A DNA stretch of 64,000 bases, taken from the NCBI RefSeq assembly GCF_036711975.1, contig NC_091966.1, forward strand, positions 21,273,501 through 21,337,500. The letters are read 5' to 3'. Origin of the DNA: Onthophagus taurus (taxonomy: Eukaryota > Arthropoda > Insecta > Coleoptera > Scarabaeidae). Made by a program: the position numbers and the translations under genes. Under the pieces are notes generated by a model, which was not told the origin of the DNA, ran no database searches, and saw nothing but the letters and a program-made list of their open reading frames with translations. Shown in pieces: positions 41,116 to 51,823 of the stretch; positions within the stretch are counted from its first letter, which is position 1; each line of letters starts with the position of its first letter.

Positions 41116-41653
41116 TACCTGTTCACTAACCCGTACTTAAAGGTAGTGGAAAGTGGGTTACTCCTCACTCCGTGTACAGCAGTCGCTGAGTGATATAGTA
41201 GTGTACAAAAGACGATAATTCCTTAAAAAGTGTGTTTACGATAATAACAGATTTTGTTAAAAACTGTGTTTTTCCGACCACGAAGAAATCGCTTTCTGCT
41301 AGAAAACCATTTGAAAAGTAAGTTACATCAATACAATTTTTATCGGTTTTCTTCATGTATGTTTGTGATGATTTCAGGTATTAATTGTTATACGCTGAGA
41401 AAAGTGGTTCTTCAGCGCATTGCAAACCTGTCAGACGTGATAGAAAACCATTTGAAAAGTAAGTTACATCAATACAATTTTTATCGGTTTTCTTCATGTA
41501 TGTTTGTGATGATTTCAGACATTAATTGTTATACGCTGAGAAAAGTGGTTCTTCAGCGCATTGCAAACTTGTCAGACGTGAGCGAACGTATAATTTTAAT
41601 AAAATAATCCAAATTTTTTGTAACCCTTTTGATTCCTTGAAGTCTTTCCCATT
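41116..41653 (+). promoter_or_regulatory. Spliced, AUG-poor leader of the 385-aa gene
   Basis: Holds two identical-length introns (41318-41377 and 41459-41518, 60 nt each) inside two tandem 141-bp units, and possibly a third donor (GAC|GTGAGC near 41579). The exon parts of the two units have no ATG; the introns carry several (CATGTATGTTTGTGATG). Confidence 0.6.
41301..41582 (+). repeat. Tandem duplication of a 141-bp exon-intron unit
   Basis: AGAAAACCATTTGAAAAGTA starts both units (41301 and 41442). They differ at only a few bases (TTCAGGTATT vs TTCAGACATT; AACCTG vs AACTTG). Each includes a complete GTAAGT...TTTCAG intron. Confidence 0.93.
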
Positions 41654-42811
41654 ATGCTTCACTTAATTGGTAACAGCCACGCTCGTGCAAGCGATAATAC
41701 CGATGGTATGACCGACCCACTGGTTGCCGTGCTGCCACGCAATAACGACAGTACGAATGTTGTTGAGTCAAGCCTACCGTCGTTACCATTATATTGCAGC
41801 GGCAACTTTGACGGTTTGAGTCGTACCATGCAGGATTTCACTACAGACCCACCACTGTACGAGCAAATAATGAATGAGCTCCGGTCACAGCCAGGGAACG
41901 ACAATGGTGCGATTGTTACCACCAGTCCAACCTTGTCGTCCTACGGCTTAACTCGCATCAGTATGGAGATACGAGAAGAAGGAACATATCAGGAAGTTGT
42001 TGTGCCACCTGAACCTGCTACCAATCAGGCCGACGTGGTACAACCACTTCCAGATATTGTACATACGGATGTCACAAGTCAAGCACCTGCTGAAAACCAG
42101 GTGCTTGCGGCACCGTCTGTACCAGCGACGGAAGACGTATCCCAACCCTCCGATAGGATATGTGTTTCGCCTGTCTTCTCGAGTGGACCCATACGGTACA
42201 CATCCCGCCGTATAAAAAAACGCGTCAACTTGTTGTCAAGGGGTTGCGTGAAACAAACTACCCGCCCAAACCCTTCTCCTGCTTCACAAGACTCCTGTAG
42301 ATTGCTGCGCAACGCATTAGCCAAACCTCCCCGTAACACACGAAGAGTACCTACACTCGCTACAGTAACCAGACCTGCAACGGTGGTTACATCTCCACCA
42401 GAGGTGACCATCGACATCCGTGACAGCCCGCCAACTATCACAACTATCCCACCACAAAATGTGGTGTTCCCACCACCTTTACCTATCCCTACTATCCCGC
42501 AGAGGCAAAATCTTCCAGCTGTAAATACCGCACATCCCGACCCATGGGTTGATGCGTTTCTGCATTCAACAACCAACTTGGCAAGCAGTCTTTTGTCCCA
42601 AGAGGATTTTTTCATCTTGGGCTTGAAACCTCAATTGCAAACCAAAGTGACGACTTTGGAACATCATAAGCGCCACTTCGTGAACGCGTTGAATGCAGTA
42701 AACCAGAATCCCACCGTCTGCTTTGCTGCTTCTTCAAACATCCTTAACATGTACAACACCAAAATTAACCTGTATAAGTCCCTTCTCAGGCTGCTGCCTG
42801 ACAACGGTTAA
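41654..42811 (+). CDS. Accessory protein, 385 aa, Pro/Thr-rich disordered (outer)
   Basis: ATG at 41654. Mostly low-complexity Pro/Thr/Val/Ser sequence with a basic patch (RYTSRRIKKRVNLLSRG, about 180-200) and a helical C-terminus (about residues 300-385: PWVDAFLHSTTNLASSLL, then LQTKVTTLEHHKRHF). No domain recognised and no sequence resemblance to the inner 325-aa protein, but the layout is alike (disordered, basic patch, C-terminal helix, spliced leader). It occupies the same slot between DIQGF gene and ATPase. Base composition is more GC-rich than neighbouring genes, suggesting separate origin. Confidence 0.6.
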   Translation: MLHLIGNSHARASDNTDGMTDPLVAVLPRNNDSTNVVESSLPSLPLYCSGNFDGLSRTMQDFTTDPPLYEQIMNELRSQPGNDNGAIVTTSPTLSSYGLTRISMEIREEGTYQEVVVPPEPATNQADVVQPLPDIVHTDVTSQAPAENQVLAAPSVPATEDVSQPSDRICVSPVFSSGPIRYTSRRIKKRVNLLSRGCVKQTTRPNPSPASQDSCRLLRNALAKPPRNTRRVPTLATVTRPATVVTSPPEVTIDIRDSPPTITTIPPQNVVFPPPLPIPTIPQRQNLPAVNTAHPDPWVDAFLHSTTNLASSLLSQEDFFILGLKPQLQTKVTTLEHHKRHFVNALNAVNQNPTVCFAASSNILNMYNTKINLYKSLLRLLPDNG

Positions 42812-42879
42812 TAGCGTTTTTTTTTTGAAGCTCGTTCAGTTTTTTGTCTCTTGCAGTGTTAACGTTGCAGGAGTTGGCT

Positions 42880-43440
42880 ATGGAGAGCGTTAATTCGACG
42901 ATTTCCCGTAAAGACCGTACGTTGCGGTTAGTAGATGTTTTACCAAAGACTCTACTACTAAACGTAATGTACAGCTGGGACATATGCTTCTGGCGTCGAA
43001 TATCCCGAAAGGGCGATCGAATCAATCTTGGGGAGGTTTGCTTCCCCACCGTGGAACGCTTTGGAAAGAAAATGTCGCAAGGCACCGTACATAAGTTGTT
43101 CCACGGTTCTCCGGTTGATTGGAGTTCAACTTTCGGAGTGGGTCTTCAGTATCAAGCAAGGTATGTTTTTTATGAATCACATTTGGGCAACCTTTGCTAT
43201 CGTTGTCGACGCCGCCTACACCATATTAGTATAACGAACGTTTTACAACTGGATTGTCGTGTGAAATTGCGCTCGAAAATAAAGTATGCATCTTCTGAAC
43301 GATTGCAGACTATTATTTTAAATAAAAAATATTGGTGTGCGATGTGTTGTCGTGTGTCTTTGTTTCGAGTCTGTTTTAAACCACAACTTGAGGAGGATCA
43401 AAGTACTGAGGAATTGTCGGAGGGATGTCTCAGCAACTAA
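42880..43440 (+). CDS. Accessory Cys-pair protein, 186 aa (outer)
   Basis: First ATG at 42880. The frame is open slightly upstream of a TCTCTTGCAG acceptor-like site, so it could be an exon of a longer transcript with the 385-aa gene. The C-terminal half has two C-x2-C pairs, CYRC and CAMC, about 45 residues apart, fitting a zinc-binding module. The N-terminal half is basic (RRISRKGDR). No known family recognised. Possibly regulatory, not demonstrable. Confidence 0.5.
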   Translation: MESVNSTISRKDRTLRLVDVLPKTLLLNVMYSWDICFWRRISRKGDRINLGEVCFPTVERFGKKMSQGTVHKLFHGSPVDWSSTFGVGLQYQARYVFYESHLGNLCYRCRRRLHHISITNVLQLDCRVKLRSKIKYASSERLQTIILNKKYWCAMCCRVSLFRVCFKPQLEEDQSTEELSEGCLSN

Positions 43441-44083
43441 TATGTTGTAGGTGGTTTTTTCAAATTTGTACACCATCCTTGTATGATACTGAAAATCGTT
43501 CGAATTGATGATATGACAACAAGTTCGCTTCCTTTTCACCTTTTCCGCTCCCATGCTTTTGTTTATATGTATTATTAATTATTTATTTGAATATTTACCG
43601 TATCTACTTATTGTTACCGCTCCCATGCTTTTGTTAATATGTATTATTAATTACTTATTTGAATATTTACCGTATCTACTTATTGTTAATTTAATACTAA
43701 GTAGTGTAAATTGTACTGTGACTTACACTGCTTTATTTTGTTTAATCACATAACATCTGTATGTGAATAACCCACTGGTGGTTCTACTACATCAACCATA
43801 CAGATACTTTTGAAATCATGATAATAAATAATTTTGTAAATTTATGTATACCACGTCTTATTGTAAAATAAATATTGTGTAATATTACGCACGCTTTAAA
43901 TAACTTTCAAACTCAATGTTAACAGTTTATATAGTTAAAGTGTTGTAAACCATTATTTTGAAACAATGATAATAAATAATCTGCTGAAATTTTTTGTATG
44001 CTACTTTTTATGATAAAATAAACATTGTTTTCTACTACGACTTCATTTCTTGTTAATCTCCCGTTCAAGTATCACCCGTCAGC
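43441..44083. other. Non-coding region with tandem and dispersed repeats
   Basis: Contains a 72-bp tandem duplication (43545-43688) and a second, diverged pair (about 43810-43890 and 43960-44040) sharing GATAATAAATAAT...AAAATAAA. AATAAA signals suggest 3' ends of accessory transcripts. No ORF supported. Confidence 0.6.
43545..43688. repeat. 72-bp tandem duplication
   Basis: CCGCTCCCATGCTTTTGTT begins at 43545 and 43617; the units are nearly identical (TTTATATG vs TTAATATG, ATTATTTA vs ATTACTTA). Confidence 0.9.
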
Positions 44084-44785
44084 ATGGTTGAAGACGTTAA
44101 GTTTGTTAGCCAACCTTTAACACTACCAATCTGTAATCTTCATAACGACTTCGCTGCAAATAAATTTAAACGACATAGCGAATTATTTGGTGGGGAATGT
44201 AAACGTGGTTTGATAATTGGTTCTTCGGGTGCCGGAAAAACAAACGTAATGTTAACTTTATTGACAGCTCTCAACGGGTTGCGCTTTTTGAATGTATATT
44301 TGTGCTCTAATTCACTCTACCAAATCAAATACGAATTTCTACGATAATTACTTAAACCTATCCGCTCTTGCGGCTATTATGAATACTCAGATGTCGGACG
44401 ATTTCTACCACCGTCAAAGGTGAAAGAATATTCAATTATTATTTTTGATGATATTGCTCCTACAGAGCAACAGATTATCAAGGAATATTTTTCATACGGT
44501 CGTCATAGAAACGTTGATACTTTTTTACTCGCTCAAAGTTATAGCGCCATTTCCAAGCAGCTTTTACGTGACAATTGCAACCTTTTAGTTTTATTTAAAC
44601 AAGATCTCACTAACTTGAAACATATTTACAACGATCATTTGCTAGGGGACATTACGTGGGATGATTTTGTCAGAATTTGTCGAACTTGTTGGGATACACC
44701 GCACGGTATATTAGTTATTGATTTAGATTGCGATAAAAATAACGGACGCTATCGGAAAGGTTTCGATGAGTACATTATACTGTAA
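44084..44785 (+). pseudogene. Genome-packaging ATPase, outer, one in-frame stop
   Basis: The reading frame is the same before and after a single TAA at 44345-44347. Before it lies Walker A (GSSGAGKTNVM); after it lie Walker B (SIIIFDDI), FSYGRHRN, LAQSYSAI and the GILVIDLDC end. Otherwise collinear with the inner ATPase. Truncation after about 87 residues would remove Walker B, so the copy is predicted inactive unless the codon is read through or is a sequence error. Confidence 0.9.
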
Positions 44786-44848
44786 AACCATTGACTTTAC
44801 GACTGCATGCTCAGTCTCTGTGCGATCATTACACTATCACGTTGAACT

Positions 44849-46009
44849 ATGAATCGTAATGTTGCACAACAGTTAATAGCTGCGCGAGAAGATGTTAAAC
44901 ATAAAATACGCACTTTGAAAGGAGATATAAAACAGAAGCAGTCCATTGCCGAAGCTCAACTCGCTCCACTGAAAGAACCTCTGACAGATATTTCCAAAAA
45001 ATTACAAACTGTCAATTTATTAGCGCTCGACAATAAATTCGGGATAAAACGTGATTTATTTACCCCGAAAAAGGAGCAGTCACCAGATATCTCAGCCTTA
45101 CTGGCTGACTTGCAGAAACCTTCTAAAGGACTTAAACTGGAAACTCCTAGAGTGAAACCTAAACGTAGAGTTACGTCAACACCCATTAAACCGGGAGCTA
45201 GCATGGATGTTTCACCGGAACTCGCACGGAGTCCGCAATTTCTCAGCGACGAAGAGGTGTTCGAGGGTCGAGATACTACACCTGAGTTTTCTGTTCGTGA
45301 GTCAGACACATCTTTAGATGTCTACGAGCGGGACGCTAGGGAGCAGTTGGCGCGCATGAAAGAGAATATGGAGGGAATGATGGAACAGACAGTTATTCGA
45401 GAAGCTTTAGGACAGCTGGACCCCTTACCACGTACCTATGTTACGGGTTTAACAGTAGATGTAAATAACGAGTTCGATCAAACTTACGGTGTTCGTGCAC
45501 TTACCGATGGATTGTATATCGCAAATCAACCAATAACGTTTGACGGGAAAAACATTTTGGTGGGTGAATTTACGTATACAGGAACACCGGGGTTATACGA
45601 GTTGTTATTCAAAAATAAACCGGGTAAATTTACTTTACCAGATGCGAGAAATTACAAAGATATCTTACAACGTTCGAATGTACATAAAAGAGATTATGAC
45701 GCTTCAAAAAGTATCATAACTGATGATGAAAATGAAAAGTTTGTGAACATAATCAAACCAATTTCCTTGGGTCAAAGACCAAATGTGTACTGGGCTCGAT
45801 ATTGGCCAAAACCTAAAACTGGATCAGGTCACTTAAATAAGTTGTTAGTACCTGCTGCAATTAAAGAGTACGAATACTGGGACGACGTGAACGAATTAGT
45901 TGATCGGTTGCGTTTACTACTTGCTTCCGAAGCAGCAGGTCATACTGCTCATCATAACGAAATTATATCCCTCATAGAGGAATTACGGGAAGCGCAAGTC
46001 ATTCGTTAA
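44849..46009 (+). CDS. Conserved Polinton protein, 386 aa, DUF8207-like C-terminus (outer)
   Basis: Intact homologue of 27099-28262. N-terminal helix (MNRNVAQQLIAAREDVKHKI), acidic Ser/Pro-rich middle, conserved C-terminal half with LPRTYVTGLT, YTGTPGLYELLFKNKPGKF, NYKDIL, VYWARYWPKP and HHNEIISLIEEL. Length matches within one residue despite a variable middle, so the ends are under constraint. Role unknown. Confidence 0.82.
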   Translation: MNRNVAQQLIAAREDVKHKIRTLKGDIKQKQSIAEAQLAPLKEPLTDISKKLQTVNLLALDNKFGIKRDLFTPKKEQSPDISALLADLQKPSKGLKLETPRVKPKRRVTSTPIKPGASMDVSPELARSPQFLSDEEVFEGRDTTPEFSVRESDTSLDVYERDAREQLARMKENMEGMMEQTVIREALGQLDPLPRTYVTGLTVDVNNEFDQTYGVRALTDGLYIANQPITFDGKNILVGEFTYTGTPGLYELLFKNKPGKFTLPDARNYKDILQRSNVHKRDYDASKSIITDDENEKFVNIIKPISLGQRPNVYWARYWPKPKTGSGHLNKLLVPAAIKEYEYWDDVNELVDRLRLLLASEAAGHTAHHNEIISLIEELREAQVIR

Positions 46010-46055
46010 GGGTATATAAACTTTTTTCTGTTTCTGTGACGCTTCAGAAGCCAAT

Positions 46056-46463
46056 ATGCCTTTAAACCGTTTTGGTGAACATGGTTCTACATCTATCGAT
46101 AAATTTGGTAAGCATGTTCACCACCATGTTATACAGAACCACATAGCAAGATCCGAAGTTCTACAACCTTCATCAACATTTATTTTAACTTTACGTGGTG
46201 ATGGAGATGTTGATCCAAAAACAAAACTTTATAAAATCACAAACAAAAGTGGAATTACGGATTACATCAATTCTTTCTACGAAGGTATGATAAAAGATGT
46301 TGTAAAGTCCGCTCATGTTCAGTTACTTGTTAACGATATCGTTATTAAGTCGCTCCAGGGAGTCCAACTCAAACGCGGAGATACCATTAAGTGTAAAAAT
46401 AATGCACCGATAGGAGGACTACCTTTTCTTGTAGAGTTGTTGATTGAAGGGGTTGTAGAGTAA
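46056..46463 (+). CDS. Small conserved protein with FGKH motif, 135 aa (outer)
   Basis: Homologue of 26604-27029. N-terminus MPLNRFGEHGSTSIDKFGKH, C-terminus PFLVELLIEGVVE. Its stop overlaps the integrase start by one base (TAATG). Intact. Confidence 0.8.
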   Translation: MPLNRFGEHGSTSIDKFGKHVHHHVIQNHIARSEVLQPSSTFILTLRGDGDVDPKTKLYKITNKSGITDYINSFYEGMIKDVVKSAHVQLLVNDIVIKSLQGVQLKRGDTIKCKNNAPIGGLPFLVELLIEGVVE

Positions 46464-47398
46464 TGGTTAGTGTTAAGCGAGATCTCGTTAACGAACTACA
46501 TGCACCTGCGAGACGACATTATCGGCGACGCCGCGTTCTGCTTCACGGACTATTGGATCTTTATCAAGCTGATTTGGTTGAAATGATCCCATATGCGTCG
46601 GTCAATAAAGGTTACAAGTATATACTGACTGTTATCAACGCTTTTTCAAAAGACGCATGGGCCTTACCACTCAAAACCAAAACTGGGAAAGAGGTTACTC
46701 AAGCTATGAAGGACATTTTGCATAGTAAAAAGAATATTACTCCGAGCAACTTACAAACCGATAATGGGAAAGAGTTTTACAATAGCGATTTTCAAAAATT
46801 AATGGAACAACTTAACATTAATCATTACAGCACCTATTCCACTTTAAAAAGCTCGATTATCGAACGGTTTAATAGAACCCTAAAAAATAAAATGTGGAAA
46901 GAATTTAGTATGCAAGGAAATTATCGCTGGTTAGACTTATTACCCAAATTACTAAAATCTTACAACAACACAATACATCGCACCATTCACATGAAACCTT
47001 CAGCTGTTAATCGACGAAATGAATCTGCTCTGTTAAATACTGTATACAATTCCATTAAAGTTGTCGACCCCAACCACCGTAAATTTAATGTGGGGGAACA
47101 CGTACGAATTAGCAAGTACAGACACGCTTTTGCTAAAGGTTACCAACCAACTTGGTCCAATGAAATTTTCACCATAGCGACAGTTCAAAATACTAATCCC
47201 AGGACTTACCTTATTAAAGATGGTAGAGGAGAACCCATTCTTGGAGCATTTTACGACGAAGAATTACAACGTGTGAAACACCCGGATGTATTTTTAATTG
47301 AAAAAGTTCTTCGTCGAAAAGGAAATAAAGTCCGAGTGAAATGGTTGGGAATGGATAGCTCTCATAATTCTTGGATTGCAAAAAAGGATGTATTATAA
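46463..47398 (+). CDS. int: Retroviral-type integrase with chromodomain (outer), intact
   Basis: 311 residues, the same length as the inner enzyme. DDE triad in YQADLVEMI, LQTDNGKEF and SSIIERFNRT; chromodomain-like end VEKVLRRKGNKVRVKWLG...HNSWI, with a preceding leucine-isoleucine. Convergent with PolB; 153 bp between the two stops, containing AATAAA and a T run. Confidence 0.95.
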   Translation: MVSVKRDLVNELHAPARRHYRRRRVLLHGLLDLYQADLVEMIPYASVNKGYKYILTVINAFSKDAWALPLKTKTGKEVTQAMKDILHSKKNITPSNLQTDNGKEFYNSDFQKLMEQLNINHYSTYSTLKSSIIERFNRTLKNKMWKEFSMQGNYRWLDLLPKLLKSYNNTIHRTIHMKPSAVNRRNESALLNTVYNSIKVVDPNHRKFNVGEHVRISKYRHAFAKGYQPTWSNEIFTIATVQNTNPRTYLIKDGRGEPILGAFYDEELQRVKHPDVFLIEKVLRRKGNKVRVKWLGMDSSHNSWIAKKDVL

Positions 47399-47551
47399 TT
47401 TTTACACTAAGAAAATAAAAAACTTTTTTTAATTTCGTTGATTTTATTTCAAGTAACCTTTTTAACAACCTACTTTCTACTTTATATACAAGTTTTGTGA
47501 TACAAGCAAGTATTTTTTTTTTTTTTTACAAATTAACTGATCGCAATTTAA

Positions 47552-50500
47552 CTAGCCATACATGTTTACGTTTAACAACTCCAATAAGTTGTCCAAAAGA
47601 TCTTCCCTGCGTAGATCTTCAATAAGATAGTTTCCCCAAGCTAACGTATGACATCCATCCTCCATCACGTAACGTTTATCGTCATGTGCAGAGAGCGCCA
47701 CTTTATTCTTTAGTTCTGTATACATCGTGTGATAGGAGGAGCGAAAGACATACATCTTTTTTCGCACAGAACCTCCATCTTCGATAATCCGTTTATATTC
47801 TGAAACACTTAAGTTTTTATCGATAACATACTTTTTCACACCCTTGGCACGCTTGACAACTCCTTCCAAAGTGTTAATACAATAAGCTTTAGCTCCTGTA
47901 CCATAAAACGATGTTAATATCGTATTTGGGTACTCATCTTTCATTTTTCCAACTATCGGCGGCCCTGGAGGAATATTATGTCTGTTGTTTAACTTGTAAT
48001 TAGAGGTATCGAACATCTCTATATTTTCTTTGATATCCTGGTATACATTCTCAGTAAATATTTCGAGAATTAACGAATCCGTATCTGTATATAACAATAA
48101 TACGTTTTTACCATATTTCTCTTTTAAAAAATTATAAAAAAAGTTATAAATGACCGCTTTCGACAATTCCAGTACGCTAAACCCTACATACAGAGGTTTG
48201 TTATATTTGACCTCCACCTTCTGCATTTCAATGGCTGCCAAATTATGGCAGAAAATTTTCGATGACTTGAAAGTCGGCTTTGCGATAAGAGCTTCTGCAC
48301 CGGGTCTCCTGTAACGATTCTCCCAATGTGACACTAATCGTATATCGACTCTATTTTCAACATTTTCCATCGTTTTCCCATACACGATATTATTCATTTG
48401 TTTATAATGATTTTTCCCAAATTCATTCGTAGCATTCATTCGTTTCTCAGAGTTAAAATCGATATATGGTTTCATCCACGGCGATTGTTGAAATTGCAAT
48501 GCACGGTGTATTTTGGTTAGCTTAAGACCTTTTTTCACACATTCACGTAGGTTTACATAGTGAATTATGTATTTCGATTTATTTTGTAAGTTCGCAATCA
48601 ACTTAGGATGCTTCGATCCGGGAGCGATTATGTTTTCGGGACAAAACGGTAGATCATCATGCTGGTTGTGTAACCTTTCGGGATACTCCAAATCCACTTC
48701 AAACACATAACCAAGGTGTTCATCATCTAAACACTCCACATCTATATCTGCTATTTCTTGGTTCGACAACCATCGAAAACCGCCTGTTGGTAATTTACAA
48801 CTCATTGCATACCCATACAAATTGGTAGCGTCCAAGTATAGAATATATGATGATGGTTTTTCCGGGTTAAAATCATCAAGGAACTTGTTGTTTGCTATTG
48901 CAGATCGTTTTACACACATACAGAGACCGCCTCTAATTCCTTTCTTAAAAAAGTGTAACATGTCAATGTCTGATAACAATTCTAATTTTACACCTGTCAT
49001 TTTTAACAGAGCATCCCACCCAAACCCGGGCGCAGTATAATAATGGCAAGGATCCAGATTGTAATTCTCCAAAGATATTGTCCTGAAATTTTCAAAGACA
49101 TCAGTCAACATTAACACATCGGACGTCAAATACAGGTCTCTGTATTCTCCCAACGTTGTACACTTAAATTTATTCCATACAGTCTGTGCTCTAGAGTATT
49201 GTTCCTTTGAAATATTACTTGAACTCAATATGTCGTAAAACTGTGTATGATCAGGCAATTTACTATACTCCAACTTTTCAAACGAATCTACGAACAAATA
49301 TGGAAATACACCTTTCTGGCGCATCAATCTAAATTCTTCAGAGTCTTTGAATTTTTTTTTCACTTCCACACAATCCTTATCATCCAAATATGAAACCAAC
49401 TTTTCCAAAGAACTCGCCATGAATCTAAACGAGTCGACGAATCTTATTTTCATAAACACTTTGCGTTTCTTTCCCTTGTTATCGGTTGTTTCTCCGACAA
49501 CTATTTTTTTGGAAAAAGAAATATATTTTTCTTTGTTTTGTGCTATCACCTCTACTTCCTCCTTGTTTAGGGCAATACTTTTCACAAACATGTGGGCATC
49601 GTAATTCGACAGGTTGTGGAAAAACACAGGGATAAACATCGGTAATTTATAATTTATATTGCAGACGGAATGCGCAGGACCCCTATACAATCCTGTCAAG
49701 TGATCGTGATCACACACTTTCTCTTCTTTGTTTATTGGTTTATCACAAATGTGACATACGGAACTCAGTTCATGTACAAATTGGTCCAGACAGCTTAGCG
49801 GTATCATATCCTTTGTTTGCCTCAAATGTTGTTTATAGATCTCTATTACATCCTTCTCCAATCTTATAATAAATTCCAGAGCAGCGTTTCGCCCTCGGTA
49901 TATTTGGAATTTCGATAAGTTATCATCGTAAGCACACTTAATGTAGTACGCAAACGCGTATGGTTCGTGTTCAAAACATCGGGCCGTATATGGTTTATTA
50001 TCATCGTAAACTTTTCCTTCTTCGGGCGTTAAGGGTTTCAGAATCGCCTCGAAATCGGCGTACACCACAAACGGAACTTTCTTTTTTTTTCAAATCCTTC
50101 AAATTGTAAAACATTTTCCTTTTCTAGATGTCCGAACTTATTCACTTTTATTTGTTCGCTTGGTACTGTTGCTTTCACTTTTTTACAGTCATCCATCTGA
50201 TGTCGTACCAACTTGTCTTCAGTTGAAAAGTATTGCAAACAACCCTCACAAATATATCTTTGATGTTCATGAGTCGATGATTGTGTATTTATCAGTCGAG
50301 ATAAGTTTTTTATCCAACAATAGTGGTTATTCCCGAAATTGTCGCTGACTACTAATAAGTTTACATGACGCTCCCGTTTCTGTTTACATATACATACAGT
50401 TACAATATCATCTACCATTTTCTCTCCATTATACCAAGAATTTATACCATAGACGTTAATTGAAATGTTATTTTCTTCCTCAAATTTTGGTATGTCTCTG

Positions 50501-51383
50501 ATGGGTACTGGGCATGTTACGCAGTCAAACTTTAATTCTGTTTCCCTATAATCTGGGTATGATGATATTCTTTGCGGTAAACCTGTGGGTTGGTACAGCG
50601 CGGACATCAGTGCCCAAGCAAAGCACTTATTATCGTTATTTTGCACGTTTATTACCGCTCTCTTCCCTTTTATGGATGTCGGTAAGTCGATGTAGCTCGA
50701 TGCTCTTGTAGGATTAAACTTGTTACAGTTCACTTCAAGATATAATATTTCCAACAAGGTCCAACCTGCAGTATTAACACCTTTAGTTTCGCATTTTACT
50801 ACTTTTCTATTCTTATACTCTTACCTGAGTCCCGTTCTTGGAATTCCGACATTTTCACCATAATCTCGTCCATAAAGTCCTCGTATGTTTGGTACAAGTC
50901 TACGGCTACTGTTATAATTTTATTTTTTGTGTTGAATGATTTGATTTCCACTTCTTCCTTCGTATTTATGAAATACAATCCAAAAATTTCCGTATTCACT
51001 TTTAAACTATCATTTACATTCCTCACGGACTGTATCAAACTGATAACTTTTTCTCTAATTCGGTTACTGAATTCCTTCATGTCTACGTACTTCCGTTCAT
51101 GATCGCTCACTCTAAAACTACATATTTTATCTCCAAATATCGAATCTATTTTTTCTACACCATCATCTATTATTACGAAGGCTTTCTGTTTATGTTTGTT
51201 GCTGCGCAGATGTGAGGAATAACATTGTCTGGTTACGTGTTCATCACATATTTCACACACTATAACATCTCCTTGTTGATCCTCTTCCACCTTTCGACGT
51301 TTCCCAATACATGCTGTACGTTGATGTCTCACAAGATTATCTGGTCTAGTAAACTCTTTGTAACACACGTCGCAGGTCAACAT
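47552..51383 (-). pseudogene. polB: Zinc-finger + protein-primed DNA polymerase B (outer), frameshift at T9
   Basis: Exon 1 is 51383-50825 (ATG at 51383, first codon right inside the TIR) and encodes a C2H2 finger (CDVCYKEF...H-x4-C) plus a second one. Intron 50766-50824 (59 nt, phase 1) leads into the polymerase, 50765-47552. Motifs: finger YICEGCLQYF, exonuclease YADFEA, endonuclease-VII-like CDHDHLTGLYRG, LDATNLYG, YGKTMEN, catalytic YTDTDS (about 48075-48092), KGVKKYV. The frame is broken once, at a T9 run (50082-50090), just before the exonuclease motif; all else is open. This may be a true frameshift, a homopolymer error, or slippage. Confidence 0.9.
50766..50824 (-). other. Phase-1 intron joining zinc-finger exon to PolB (outer)
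   Basis: Donor ACTCAG|GTAAGA, acceptor TACTGCAG|GTTGG on the minus strand, 59 nt. Interrupts the same Gly codon as the inner intron. Confidence 0.85.
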
Positions 51384-51823
51384 GTTCACAACACTCTTAC
51401 TTCAATACTGTTGAACACGATTTTCTATCTGCTATTTAAAGCGTACCTCCTCCGAAGTGGGGTTTTCAATGAACTCACGTCGTGTAACCTTCATTTCAGG
51501 TCACGTACAAGGTCAATGTCATGGTCACAATTAAGGTTGACTTCAAGGTCTCCGTTGAGGTCAAAGTAAAGGTCATTGTTCAGGTCAAGGTTACTGATCA
51601 AGGTCATGGTCACTAAACGTGATCTTGACCTGAGGTGAGCTCAAAGTAAAGGTCATTGTTTAGGTCTAGGTTACTGGTCAACGACCCCTTTGCAATAGCC
51701 GATTCTGGAACCTCCTCCCAGAACCTCAGGGCAAGGTCAAGGTCATGGTCACTCAACGTGACCTTGGCCTTGACCTTGACCTGAGGTTCTGAGAGGAGGT
51801 TCTAGAATCGGCTCTTATCTACT
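51382..51823 (-). repeat. Outer Polinton right TIR
   Basis: Inverted copy of 16506-16951, with about ten differences. Includes TATA-like TTTAAATA (51433-51440 complement), the half-site cluster and the terminal palindrome (51697-51813). Confidence 0.93.
51697..51813. other. Terminal long imperfect palindrome, right end of outer element
   Basis: AGCCGATTCTGGAACCTCCT at the inner edge pairs with AGGAGGTTCTAGAATCGGCT at the outer edge. Mirror of 16519-16635. Confidence 0.7.

Larger units (their letters stand above)
16506..51823. mobile_element. Outer Polinton/Maverick element (adintovirus-like), interrupted by a second Polinton
   Basis: The element starts AGTAGTAG and ends CTACT, with inverted repeats of about 445 bp and a CCCCCA duplication on both sides. 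It encodes the diagnostic Polinton set: protein-primed PolB (minus strand, right end), retroviral-type integrase, A32/FtsK-like packaging ATPase, adenain-type protease, and major and minor capsid proteins. Without the inner element it is about 17.9 kb. The two TIRs differ at roughly ten positions by eye (about 2 percent), which suggests a fairly recent insertion. Capsid, protease and ATPase are broken, so this copy looks non-autonomous. Confidence 0.95.

Noticed and set aside
42079..42615. 178-aa minus-strand ORF
   Set aside because: Antisense shadow of the Pro/Thr-rich 385-aa ORF.
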